Source: CAZESH01 sp964514665 | GTDB lineage: Bacteria; Bacillota; Bacilli; Paenibacillales; KCTC-25726 | Assembly (NCBI GenBank): GCA_964514665.1 | Contig: CAZESH010000183.1 | Coordinates: 1-8,620 of the forward strand | Direction of reading: 5' to 3' | DNA length: 8,620 nt | Shown: one piece after another, positions 1-6,165 of the stretch | How positions within the stretch are numbered: position 1 is the first letter of the stretch | How the letters are laid out: every line of letters begins with the position of its first letter | Translations under genes and position numbers: made by a program | The notes under the pieces: generated by a model | What the model was told of the DNA's origin: nothing | What the model saw: only the letters and a program-made list of their open reading frames with translations | The model's database searches: none

Positions 1-222
1 CTGGACAATATGAAGCCGTCCGATATGGCCGCTGCGGTACGTACAATCAAAGAGGCTGCCCCGCATACGACCGTTGAAGCTTCCGGGGGCGTGACGTTGG
101 ACAGTATCAGAAGCATCGCCGAAACCGGTGTTGACGTCATCTCCGTCGGGTCTCTGACCTATTCTTTTCGTTCGTTGGACATCAGTTTGGATTTGAATGA
201 AAAGAAGGGGGGACAAATATGA
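1..222 (+). CDS. nadC: Quinolinate phosphoribosyltransferase, C-terminal part (5' end outside the window)
   Basis: This is the last 73 codons of NadC, open from base 1 and ending at TGA 220-222; the start lies upstream of the window. The enzyme condenses quinolinate with PRPP, with decarboxylation, to give nicotinate mononucleotide in de novo NAD synthesis in the cytoplasm. The visible piece begins with LDNM, then has EASGGV (visible residues 37-42) and GVDVISVGSLTYS (visible residues 53-65). These are the phosphate-binding end of the type II PRTase barrel, and they distinguish it from nicotinate PRTases of the salvage pathway. The stop overlaps the coaX start as ATGA (219-222), which suggests translational coupling. 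In Paenibacillus-like genomes nadA/nadB usually lie just upstream; that cannot be seen here. Identity is well supported despite the truncation. Confidence 0.93.
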   Translation: MDNMKPSDMAAAVRTIKEAAPHTTVEASGGVTLDSIRSIAETGVDVISVGSLTYSFRSLDISLDLNEKKGGQI

Positions 223-983
223 TACTGGTTGTAGATATCGGCAATACGAACATTGTCATCGGTCTGTACAGTGGTAAAAATTTGATCAATCACTGGCGTT
301 TAAGCACGAATCGGTCTGCTACCGTTGATGAATACGGAGTCATGATTCATAACCTGTTTGCCATGGCTGAAGTGAGCCATAAGGAGATTGACGATGTCGT
401 GATATCTTCGGTTGTCCCCCCGCTTATGAATACCATGGAAGCTTTGTGCAAACAGTATCTGCATAAAATTCCGCTGATTGTCGGTCCCGGTTTGAAAACG
501 GGGCTCAATATCCGCTACGAAAATCCCCGCGAGGTCGGAGCTGACAGGATTGTCAATGCAATCGCGGCGATAGAGTTATACGGTCCTCCGCTGATCGTTG
601 TCGATTTCGGAACGGCTACCACCTTCGATTATATCGATGCCAAAGGTCAATATCTCGGAGGCGCGATTGCGCCCGGCATCGGAATTTCCACGGAGGCGCT
701 GTACCAGAGAGCGGCCAAGCTGCCGAGGATCGAGTTGGTCAAGCCCGCGAGCACGGTCGGACGCAACACGGTGTCCTCCATGCAGGCAGGGATCATTTTT
801 GGTTTTGCCGGCCAGGTTGACGGGATTGTCGGAAGGATGCGCGAAGAGTTTCATTCCGATGCCAAAGTAATCGCCACCGGAGGACTTGCCGATCTGATCG
901 CGGCGGAATCCAAAACGATCGAACTGGTCAATTCGCTGCTTACGCTGCAAGGCCTGCAAATGATATACGAACGTAACCGATAG
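219..983 (+). CDS. coaX: Type III pantothenate kinase
   Basis: CoaX phosphorylates pantothenate to 4'-phosphopantothenate, the first step of coenzyme A synthesis. Type III enzymes belong to the ASKHA fold, need a monovalent cation, and resist feedback inhibition by CoA. The 254-residue length is normal. Residues 5-11 (VDIGNTN) form the N-terminal phosphate loop with Asp6. GADR at 107-110 contains the expected catalytic Asp109. VVDFGTATTFD (127-137) is the second phosphate/cation motif, followed by GGAIAPGIGIS (147-157). ATG 219 is preceded by a purine-rich Shine-Dalgarno run (AAGAAGGGGGGA, about 202-213) and overlaps the nadC stop by 4 bp, so it is the natural start. The gene is probably co-transcribed with nadC and hslO. 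An old alternative name for this family is Baf-like; no sign of a transcription-factor role is seen here. Confidence 0.96.
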   Translation: MILVVDIGNTNIVIGLYSGKNLINHWRLSTNRSATVDEYGVMIHNLFAMAEVSHKEIDDVVISSVVPPLMNTMEALCKQYLHKIPLIVGPGLKTGLNIRYENPREVGADRIVNAIAAIELYGPPLIVVDFGTATTFDYIDAKGQYLGGAIAPGIGISTEALYQRAAKLPRIELVKPASTVGRNTVSSMQAGIIFGFAGQVDGIVGRMREEFHSDAKVIATGGLADLIAAESKTIELVNSLLTLQGLQMIYERNR

Positions 984-1001
984 GAGGAATAAGGAACACC
1001 C

Positions 1002-1868
1002 ATGGATGAATTGATACGCGCCACGGCTATGGAAGGAAAAGTCCGGGCATTTGCGGTCCAGACCACGGAGCTTGTGGAAGAGCTCCGCAAGCGGCAGGAT
1101 ACTTATTCTACGGCAACTGCGGCATTGGGAAGAGCGGCTTCCGCCGGAGCCATGATGGGCGCGATGCTGAAGGGCGAAGAAAAGCTGACGCTGCAAATCA
1201 AAGGCGACGGACCGCTCGGACAGATCATGATCGACGCCAATGCCAAAGGCGAAGTTCGCGGCTATGTAGACAATCCGCACACCGATTTGCCCGATAATGC
1301 CCAAGGCAAATTTGACGTTGCCGGCGCTGTCGGACGTGACGGATATCTGAATGTAATCAAGGATCTGGGCATGAAGGAGCCTTATCGGGGAAGCTCTCCG
1401 ATTGTTTCCGGTGAACTGGCGGAGGATTTCACGTATTATTTCGCCCAATCCGAACAAACGCCGTCTGCAGTCGGCCTTGGCGTGCTGATCGATACCGATT
1501 ACAGCGTGAAAGCCGCCGGAGGCTTCATTATTCAACTGCTTCCAGGCTTGCGGGAGGAGGAAATCACTGCGATCGAACAACAGCTTTCCTCCGTTCCGCC
1601 GGTGACCGCGCTGCTTGAGGAAGGCTTGTCTCTGGAGGAGATTTTGCAGAAAATTCTTGGTTCGGTCAAGGTGCTTGAAAGGATGGACATCACCTTCCGC
1701 TGCAAATGCTCAAAGGAAAGGGTGGAGCAGATGCTGATCAGCTTGGGCAGAGACGAGCTGGAGCAATTGGCCGGCCAGGAGGAACAAACCGAGGTTGTCT
1801 GTCATTTTTGCAATCAGGCCTACCGCTTTGAAAATCTAGAGATTCGGCGTCTGCTCGAGCATGTTTAA
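1002..1868 (+). CDS. hslO: Hsp33 redox-regulated holdase chaperone
   Basis: Hsp33 is a cytoplasmic ATP-independent holdase. It is inactive while reduced and zinc-bound; oxidation of its zinc-centre cysteines together with partial unfolding switches it on to protect unfolding proteins. The protein has 288 residues, the usual length. The C-terminal redox switch is complete: Cys234 and Cys236 (CKC) and Cys267 and Cys270 (CHFC) give CXC-X30-CXXC, within the family spacing. The N-terminal dimerising domain shows the typical AAASAGAMMGAM-like helix near 45-55 and the GDGPLG turn at 68-73. Two purine-rich stretches precede the start: AGGAGG at 982-987 and AAGGAA at 991-996, the latter 5 nt from ATG 1002. 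Only 18 bp separate it from coaX, and no terminator follows it, so transcription may read on into cysK. Bacillus subtilis carries a PrsA-like gene between hslO and cysK; it is absent here. Confidence 0.97.
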   Translation: MDELIRATAMEGKVRAFAVQTTELVEELRKRQDTYSTATAALGRAASAGAMMGAMLKGEEKLTLQIKGDGPLGQIMIDANAKGEVRGYVDNPHTDLPDNAQGKFDVAGAVGRDGYLNVIKDLGMKEPYRGSSPIVSGELAEDFTYYFAQSEQTPSAVGLGVLIDTDYSVKAAGGFIIQLLPGLREEEITAIEQQLSSVPPVTALLEEGLSLEEILQKILGSVKVLERMDITFRCKCSKERVEQMLISLGRDELEQLAGQEEQTEVVCHFCNQAYRFENLEIRRLLEHV

Positions 1869-1884
1869 ACCTTGTTAAGAATGG

Positions 1885-1913
1885 TTGACAACTGAAAGCA
1901 ACGCTGGTAAGAT
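1885..1913 (+). promoter_or_regulatory. Sigma-A type promoter for cysK
   Basis: A perfect -35 hexamer TTGACA (1885-1890) and a -10 hexamer TAAGAT (1908-1913, 5 of 6 matches to TATAAT) are separated by exactly 17 bp. Transcription would start near 1920, giving an untranslated leader of about 80 nt before cysK. This is the strongest promoter-like sequence I see in the window. It begins 16 bp after the hslO stop, so cysK can be expressed independently of nadC-coaX-hslO. Confidence 0.75.
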
Positions 1914-1920
1914 AAAAATT

Positions 1921-1969
1921 AATTAAAACCGACCAGTTAACTCGGAATATTTTATCGTTGATCTCGGAA
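1921..1969 (+). promoter_or_regulatory. Possible repressor operator in the cysK leader
   Basis: Just after the predicted transcription start lies an AT-rich stretch with a partial dyad: CCGA (1929-1932), 9 bases, TCGG (1942-1945), with A/T runs on both outer sides. The heptamer CTCGGAA occurs twice, at 1941-1947 and 1963-1969, in direct orientation 22 bp apart, about two helical turns. A site here would block a polymerase leaving the promoter. In Bacillales cysK is known to be repressed by CymR, an Rrf2-family regulator that binds AT-rich dyads and works with CysK. That this is a CymR site is inference from position and general form, not from a consensus comparison. Confidence 0.35.
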
Positions 1970-2000
1970 AATTCAAAGGATCGATCAGGGAGGCAGACAA

Positions 2001-2936
2001 ATGGCTAAAATTGTGGAGAATATCACGCAGCTTATCGGCGAAACGCCGCTGGTGAAGCTGAATCGGATTGTACCCGAAGACAGTGCGGAAATTTATCTCA
2101 AGCTGGAATTTCAAAATCCGGGAGCAAGCGTCAAGGACAGAATTGCCATCAGCATGGTGGAGGAAGCCGAGAAGCAGGGCGCGCTTAAGCCCGGAGATAC
2201 GATTGTCGAACCGACCAGCGGCAATACGGGCATCGGATTGGCGATGGTAGCGGCAGCCAAAGGTTATAAAGCGGTTCTGGTGATGCCGGAAACGATGAGC
2301 ATGGAGCGGAGAAACCTGCTGCGGGCTTACGGTGCCGAACTGGTTCTGACCCCAGGGGCAGAAGGCATGAAAGGGGCGATCCGCAAGGCGGAAGAGCTGC
2401 AGGCCGAGCACGGTTATTTTATGCCCCAGCAATTTAAAAATCCGGCTAACGTAAAAGTTCATCGTGAAACGACCGGACCGGAAATTGTCGAAGCGATTCA
2501 GTCCCGTGACGGCAAGCTGGATGCCTTTGTTGCCGGAATCGGCACGGGTGGAACGATCTCGGGTGCGGGAGAAGTGCTGAAGAAAAGCTTCCCGAACATT
2601 AAAATATACGCGATTGAGCCTGCCGCATCCCCTGTACTGTCGGGAGGGCAGCCCGGTCCGCACAAAATTCAAGGAATCGGCGCAGGCTTCGTACCGGATA
2701 TTTTAAATACGCAAATCTATGATGAAATCATAACCGTCGATAATGAGGACGCGTTTGAAACCAGCCGCAAGGTAGCGCGGATGGAAGGCATTCTCGGGGG
2801 AATTTCCTCCGGGGCGGCGATTTTCGCCGCACTGAAGGTGGCCAAAGAATTGGGCAAGGGAAAACGTGTAGTGGCCATCATCCCTAGCAACGGGGAACGA
2901 TATCTCAGCACCCCGCTGTATCAATTCGACGCTTAA
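2001..2936 (+). CDS. cysK: Cysteine synthase A (O-acetylserine sulfhydrylase)
   Basis: CysK makes L-cysteine from O-acetyl-L-serine and sulfide with pyridoxal phosphate (PLP), in the cytoplasm. The protein has 311 residues, typical of the short OASS-A class, with no C-terminal CBS domains, which argues against cystathionine beta-synthase. Lys45 in NPGASVKDR is the PLP Schiff-base lysine. TSGNTG (72-77) is the substrate-binding asparagine loop, GTGGT (181-185) cradles the PLP phosphate, and SSGA (269-272) lies at the pyridine nitrogen. PHKIQGIGAGF (220-230) is typical of bacterial cysteine synthases. AGGGAGG (1987-1993) sits 7 nt before ATG 2001, a strong start. The gene has its own promoter and is followed by a terminator, so it looks mainly monocistronic. 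In Bacillus, CysK also acts as co-repressor partner of CymR; this may apply here but cannot be seen from the sequence. Confidence 0.97.
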   Translation: MAKIVENITQLIGETPLVKLNRIVPEDSAEIYLKLEFQNPGASVKDRIAISMVEEAEKQGALKPGDTIVEPTSGNTGIGLAMVAAAKGYKAVLVMPETMSMERRNLLRAYGAELVLTPGAEGMKGAIRKAEELQAEHGYFMPQQFKNPANVKVHRETTGPEIVEAIQSRDGKLDAFVAGIGTGGTISGAGEVLKKSFPNIKIYAIEPAASPVLSGGQPGPHKIQGIGAGFVPDILNTQIYDEIITVDNEDAFETSRKVARMEGILGGISSGAAIFAALKVAKELGKGKRVVAIIPSNGERYLSTPLYQFDA

Positions 2937-2953
2937 GCATTCATAATATTAAA

Positions 2954-2977
2954 AGGGCCCCTCGTATGAGGGGTTTT
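2954..2977 (+). terminator. Rho-independent terminator after cysK
   Basis: A 6-bp perfect G+C-rich stem, CCCCTC (2958-2963) and GAGGGG (2968-2973), has a GTAT tetraloop and is followed by TTTT (2974-2977). Upstream AGGG (2954-2957) can extend the stem against the T run through G-U and A-U pairs. It starts 18 bp after the cysK stop. The T tract is short and interrupted after four bases, so some read-through to pabB is possible. Confidence 0.75.
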
Positions 2978-3028
2978 CTGCGTCAATAGGGATCAAACCG
3001 ATTTCAGTAACGGGTATCTTTCTCCATT

Positions 3029-3037
3029 TGTTAAAAT
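3029..3037 (+). promoter_or_regulatory. Candidate extended -10 promoter for the pab/fol operon
   Basis: TG (3029-3030), one base, then TAAAAT (3032-3037) forms an extended -10 element with 5 of 6 matches to TATAAT. No convincing -35 lies at the usual distance, which extended -10 promoters can tolerate. Transcription would start near 3044, about 80 nt before pabB. A promoter is expected in this gap because a terminator closes cysK, but which element is used is not decided by the sequence. Confidence 0.35.
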
Positions 3038-3040
3038 GTC

Positions 3041-3069
3041 TTGATCTTCCGGGTGATTTTGATTATCCT
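3041..3069 (+). promoter_or_regulatory. Alternative promoter candidate for the pab/fol operon
   Basis: TTGATC (3041-3046) and TATCCT (3064-3069) are 17 bp apart, each matching its sigma-A consensus at 4 of 6 positions. This is weaker per hexamer than the extended -10 site just upstream but has correct spacing. The two are alternatives. The rest of the 189-bp gap shows no riboswitch or T-box that I can recognise. Confidence 0.22.
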
Positions 3070-3072
3070 GTT

Positions 3073-3105
3073 GATCAGTTCTCAATACTATTTTTTGAGC
3101 AGATC
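3073..3105 (+). other. Imperfect stem-loop just upstream of the pabB ribosome-binding site
   Basis: GATC (3073-3076) can pair with GATC (3102-3105), and CTCAA (3081-3085) with TTGAG (3095-3099), separated by a small asymmetric internal loop and closed by a 9-nt A/T-rich loop. The structure ends 7 nt before the pabB Shine-Dalgarno sequence (3113-3117). It is weak and short and may have no function; it is recorded because it is the only folded element seen in the pab leader. Confidence 0.2.
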
Positions 3106-3125
3106 GCCAATCGGAGGAATTCATT

Positions 3126-4664
3126 ATGACAATTTCACTGCAGCGTTGGCTGGAGTGGGCAATGGAATATACGGTCCTGCCTTACGTACAAGCTTATAAG
3201 CTTGACTCTGCTGCTGTTCCCACCTGGGAGCCCTTTTGGGAGCAAAGCAGCGCATACGCTATCGTATTGGAAAGCGGGAATACGGGACGCTACAGCTATT
3301 TTGCCGGAAATCCGCTATCGGTGATTCAGGGGAAAGGCCTGCATTCGCAGATCGACTTTCTGCGTGAGAACAGGATGCGCAAGGAGCAGGGTAAGCCGCT
3401 GGAGCAAATCCGGGCCTGGATGGGCGAATATACAGCTCCTTCTGAGACGGGTTACCCGTTTTGGACAGGCGGATGCGCCGGATACCTGGGCTATGATGTG
3501 GTGCGCTCGATCGAGCGTCTTCCGGAAATGGCAGACGACGATCTTGCCCTGCCTGATTATTTCATGATGATGATCGATGAACTCTACATTCTCGATCGAC
3601 AAGAGAAGACGCTTTATTGTGCGGTTAGCAGCTTCCATAAAAGAGCGGCGGAAGAAAGTGCTTTATCAGCCTTGTACAGTCAGGCACAGGTCAGAGCGGA
3701 CAGGATGAAGCGGCAGTGGGACAAGTGGGTCGATGCGGCATGCAGGCAATCCGAAGCTTTTGATCGCGAGCGGCAATATCGGCGTGAGGCAGCCGGAGAA
3801 GAAATGGATTTTAGTCCAGCGGCGTTTCCCGGTATAAGCGCATCCTTATCGGAAAGTGAATTTGTTGCCGCGGTCACCCGGATTCAAGAGTATATCCGCC
3901 AAGGAGATTGCTTTCAAGTGAATTTGTCTGTTCGGCAGAGCGCACCGCTCGATGCCGCGCCGGAGCGAATCTATGAATGGCTACGCATTTTGAATCCTTC
4001 CCCGTACATGGGATGTTTGAAGCTGCCGCAGCAATTTATCGTTTCCGCCTCGCCTGAGCTGCTGATCAAGCTTGACCAGCGGAAGATGACGACGCGGCCG
4101 ATTGCCGGAACACGCCGCCGGGGGAAAAATCAGGCCGAAGACCGCGAGCTGTCCGGAAAGCTTCTGGCAAATGAGAAGGAGAAGGCCGAACATGTCATGC
4201 TCGTTGATTTGGAGCGCAATGATTTTGGCAAAATTTCGCGCTTCGGTACGGTTCGCGTATCCGAATTTATGGCGCTTGAATATTACTCGCATGTCATGCA
4301 TATCGTATCGGAAGTAAAAGGCGAACTGGCTCCGGGGAAGGATGCCTTTGATGCGATAGCCGCGGTTTTTCCCGGGGGGACCATCACCGGCGCGCCGAAA
4401 ATCCGTACAATGGAAATTATCGAGGAACTCGAGCCTGTCAGACGCGGCCTTTACACGGGTTCGATCGGATGGATTGACTATAATGGTAATATGGAATTAA
4501 ATATAGTTATCCGGACCCTGCTTGCCTGCGAAGGCACGGCCCATGTACAGGCCGGGGCCGGCATCGTCATTGATTCATTGCCGGCGATGGAATATCAGGA
4601 GTCTTTAAACAAGGCGAAAGCATTATGGAAAGCGTTGAAATACGCCCAAAGCGAGCGACAATAG
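3126..4664 (+). CDS. pabB: Aminodeoxychorismate synthase, chorismate-binding component I
   Basis: PabB aminates chorismate to 4-amino-4-deoxychorismate using ammonia delivered by PabA, the first step towards p-aminobenzoate and folate. The protein has 512 residues: an N-terminal TrpE-like region (about 15-175), a variable linker (about 175-240), then the chorismate-binding domain (about 240-508). Seen motifs are PIAGT (325-329), LANEKEKAEHVMLVDLERND (347-366), FPGGTITGAPKIRTMEII (415-432) and a C-terminal AGAGIVIDS (476-484). DLERND and GGTITGAPK resemble PabB more than TrpE, which usually has DLGRND and FPAGTVSGAPK. One feature is TrpE-like: alanine 327 where the E. coli PabB motif PIKGT carries its nucleophilic lysine. 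Position beside pabA-pabC-folP settles the assignment as PabB. GGAGG (3113-3117) lies 8 nt before ATG 3126; a second ATG at codon 13 has no such site. Confidence 0.93.
   Translation: MTISLQRWLEWAMEYTVLPYVQAYKLDSAAVPTWEPFWEQSSAYAIVLESGNTGRYSYFAGNPLSVIQGKGLHSQIDFLRENRMRKEQGKPLEQIRAWMGEYTAPSETGYPFWTGGCAGYLGYDVVRSIERLPEMADDDLALPDYFMMMIDELYILDRQEKTLYCAVSSFHKRAAEESALSALYSQAQVRADRMKRQWDKWVDAACRQSEAFDRERQYRREAAGEEMDFSPAAFPGISASLSESEFVAAVTRIQEYIRQGDCFQVNLSVRQSAPLDAAPERIYEWLRILNPSPYMGCLKLPQQFIVSASPELLIKLDQRKMTTRPIAGTRRRGKNQAEDRELSGKLLANEKEKAEHVMLVDLERNDFGKISRFGTVRVSEFMALEYYSHVMHIVSEVKGELAPGKDAFDAIAAVFPGGTITGAPKIRTMEIIEELEPVRRGLYTGSIGWIDYNGNMELNIVIRTLLACEGTAHVQAGAGIVIDSLPAMEYQESLNKAKALWKALKYAQSERQ
3189..3204. 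repeat. 16-bp perfect palindrome within the start of pabB
   Basis: Positions 3189-3204 (CAAGCTTATAAGCTTG) read the same on both strands. They cover about codons 22-27 of pabB. The site is in coding sequence and no known operator is recognised, so it may be chance. Confidence 0.6.
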
Positions 4665-4684
4665 CATAAGAGAGGAAGATTGAA

Positions 4685-5272
4685 ATGGTTCTGGTGATCG
4701 ACAATTACGATTCATTTACCTATAATCTGGTGCAATATTTGGGTGAGATCGGAGAAGAGGTTGTGGTGTATCGCAACGACGAGATCGATTTGCAGCGAAT
4801 CGAGCAGCTGCAGCCCGATTTTATTTTGATATCTCCCGGTCCCTGCACACCGAACGAAGCCGGCGTCAGTCTTGAGCTGATTGATCATTTCAAAGGTCAA
4901 ATGCCGATCCTTGGCGTATGCCTCGGCCATCAGTCGATCGGTCAGGCTTTCGGCGGCAAGGTTGTTCGTGCGGAACGGCTGATGCACGGCAAGACATCGG
5001 ATATTTATCATGACGGCAAGACGATCTTCAGCGGACTTCCTTCTCCCTTTACGGCGACCCGCTACCATTCTCTGATCGTGGAGCGCAGCTCGCTGCCCGA
5101 CTGCTTTGAGATTAGCGCGGAAACGGCCGAAGGCGAGATCATGGCGCTGCGTCACAAGGAATATCCGATTGAAGGCGTGCAGTTTCATCCGGAATCGATC
5201 ATTACCGATTACGGCATGCAGATTCTCCGCAATTTCCTGAATAAACCGCAAAAAACCGGGGCAGGGAAATGA
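4685..5272 (+). CDS. pabA: Aminodeoxychorismate synthase glutamine amidotransferase (component II)
   Basis: PabA is a class I glutamine amidotransferase that releases ammonia from glutamine and channels it to PabB. The 195-residue protein opens with VIDNYDSFTYNLVQYL (4-19), the TrpG/PabA signature. PGPCTPNEAG (51-60) forms the oxyanion region. The catalytic triad is Cys79 in GVCLGHQ, and His168 and Glu170 in FHPES. In B. subtilis the corresponding gene is amphibolic, serving both PabB and the anthranilate synthase TrpE, and is often named trpG; whether this one is shared depends on whether a trp-operon trpG exists elsewhere in the genome. GAGGAAG (about 4672-4678) gives a good ribosome site before ATG 4685. 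It starts 20 bp after pabB and its TGA overlaps the pabC start by 4 bp, which suggests coupled translation. Confidence 0.95.
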   Translation: MVLVIDNYDSFTYNLVQYLGEIGEEVVVYRNDEIDLQRIEQLQPDFILISPGPCTPNEAGVSLELIDHFKGQMPILGVCLGHQSIGQAFGGKVVRAERLMHGKTSDIYHDGKTIFSGLPSPFTATRYHSLIVERSSLPDCFEISAETAEGEIMALRHKEYPIEGVQFHPESIITDYGMQILRNFLNKPQKTGAGK

Positions 5273-6144
5273 AAATTTCCTTCAACGGCATGATTGTCGA
5301 TGAACATCAAGCCGTTCTTTCCGTTTTTGACCACGGGATTTTATACGGAATCGGACTGTTTGAAACCATGCGCACCTTTCACGGCAAGCCCTTCATGCTG
5401 GAGGCGCATCTACAGCGGCTTGAGGAAGGCTGCAGCTTGCTGCAAATTCCTTACGCCGCCGATTATGGGAGTGTGCGGCAGGAAATTGCAGATATTATGG
5501 CGGCAAATGACTTGCAGGAAGCGTATATCCGTTATACGGTGACTGCGGGAGTGGAAGCGTTGGGCTTGCCCTCAGGACCGTATCGCCGTCCGACGGTGAT
5601 CATTTACGCCAAGCCGCTCCCGGAATCACTGGAAGATTACGCGCGAAACGGCCGCGCGCTGCAGCTGCTTGCGACTACTCGAAACTCGCCTGAGAGCGGA
5701 ATCCGGTTGAAATCGCTGCACTATATGAACAATATCATGGCCAAACGGGAGCTTGAACGATACCGCTGGGCAGACGGAGCGGAAGGGCTGATGTGCGACA
5801 GAGCCGGATATTTGGCCGAAGGCATAGTGAGCAATCTGTTTTTTATCCGCGATTCTTGCTGCAAAACGCCCTCGTCCGATACCGGACTGCTTCCGGGCAT
5901 TACACGCCGCACGGTCATGTCCTTATGCGCCGGGGCCGGCTATGCGATGGAAGAAGGCCGCTATACATGGGGAGAGCTGCTGCAAGCCGATGAGATTTTT
6001 ATCACGAATTCGGTTCAGGGAATCGTACCTGTCACCCGTTTGTTTGATCCGCTGGGCAATCGGCAGGAAATTGCCGGCGGAAGTCCGGGAAAAATCACGG
6101 GAGAATTGGCTGAATCGTATCAAAGACTGACCGAAGCGGGCTAA
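5269..6144 (+). CDS. pabC: Aminodeoxychorismate lyase
   Basis: PabC is a PLP enzyme of fold type IV that eliminates pyruvate from 4-amino-4-deoxychorismate to give p-aminobenzoate. The 291-residue length fits. DHGILYGIGLFETMRT (21-36) is the N-terminal signature. Lys148 in RLKSLHYMNN is the Schiff-base lysine. Glu184 in LAEG pairs with the PLP pyridine nitrogen. TGLLPGITR (205-213) and ITNS (245-248) bind the cofactor phosphate. Branched-chain and D-amino-acid aminotransferases share this fold, so sequence alone would leave some doubt; the place between pabA and folP resolves it. The ATG overlaps the pabA stop as ATGA (5269-5272), and an AGGGA run inside the end of pabA can serve as ribosome site. 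folP follows after 21 bp or slightly more, depending on its start. Confidence 0.93.
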   Translation: MKISFNGMIVDEHQAVLSVFDHGILYGIGLFETMRTFHGKPFMLEAHLQRLEEGCSLLQIPYAADYGSVRQEIADIMAANDLQEAYIRYTVTAGVEALGLPSGPYRRPTVIIYAKPLPESLEDYARNGRALQLLATTRNSPESGIRLKSLHYMNNIMAKRELERYRWADGAEGLMCDRAGYLAEGIVSNLFFIRDSCCKTPSSDTGLLPGITRRTVMSLCAGAGYAMEEGRYTWGELLQADEIFITNSVQGIVPVTRLFDPLGNRQEIAGGSPGKITGELAESYQRLTEAG

Positions 6145-6165
6145 TCATGCAAGGGTTGGAGGTAA

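Noticed and set aside
576..1580. 334-codon open frame on the minus strand across coaX and hslO
   Set aside because: It lies fully antisense to two genes with complete family motifs, spans their junction, and its translation shows no recognisable domain. Long antisense frames are common opposite G+C-rich coding sequence.
1869..1884. Terminator after hslO
   Set aside because: No G+C-rich stem followed by T residues occurs here; the only symmetry nearby, GTTG-A-CAAC at 1884-1892, is too short and is part of the -35 region.
1923..2672. 249-codon open frame on the minus strand across the cysK leader and cysK
   Set aside because: Antisense to a clear cysK; the translation is low-complexity in character and has no motif. 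A shadow of the coding frame.
2937..3125. Riboswitch or T-box in the leader of the pab/fol operon
   Set aside because: No conserved riboswitch core, T-box sequence or antiterminator pair could be recognised; only a weak stem-loop is present.
4712..5251. 179-codon open frame on the minus strand opposite pabA
   Set aside because: It mirrors the pabA frame and no ribosome site or family motif is visible.
3126..5272. TrpE-TrpG (anthranilate synthase) instead of PabB-PabA
   Set aside because: PIAGT in the large subunit suggests TrpE, but DLERND, FPGGTITGAPK, and the position directly before pabC and the folate genes favour PabB-PabA. No trpD, trpC, trpF, trpB or trpA is nearby.
5269..6144. Branched-chain or D-amino-acid aminotransferase
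   Set aside because: Same fold, but the gene overlaps pabA and precedes folP, where aminodeoxychorismate lyase is expected; residues around Lys148 fit PabC.
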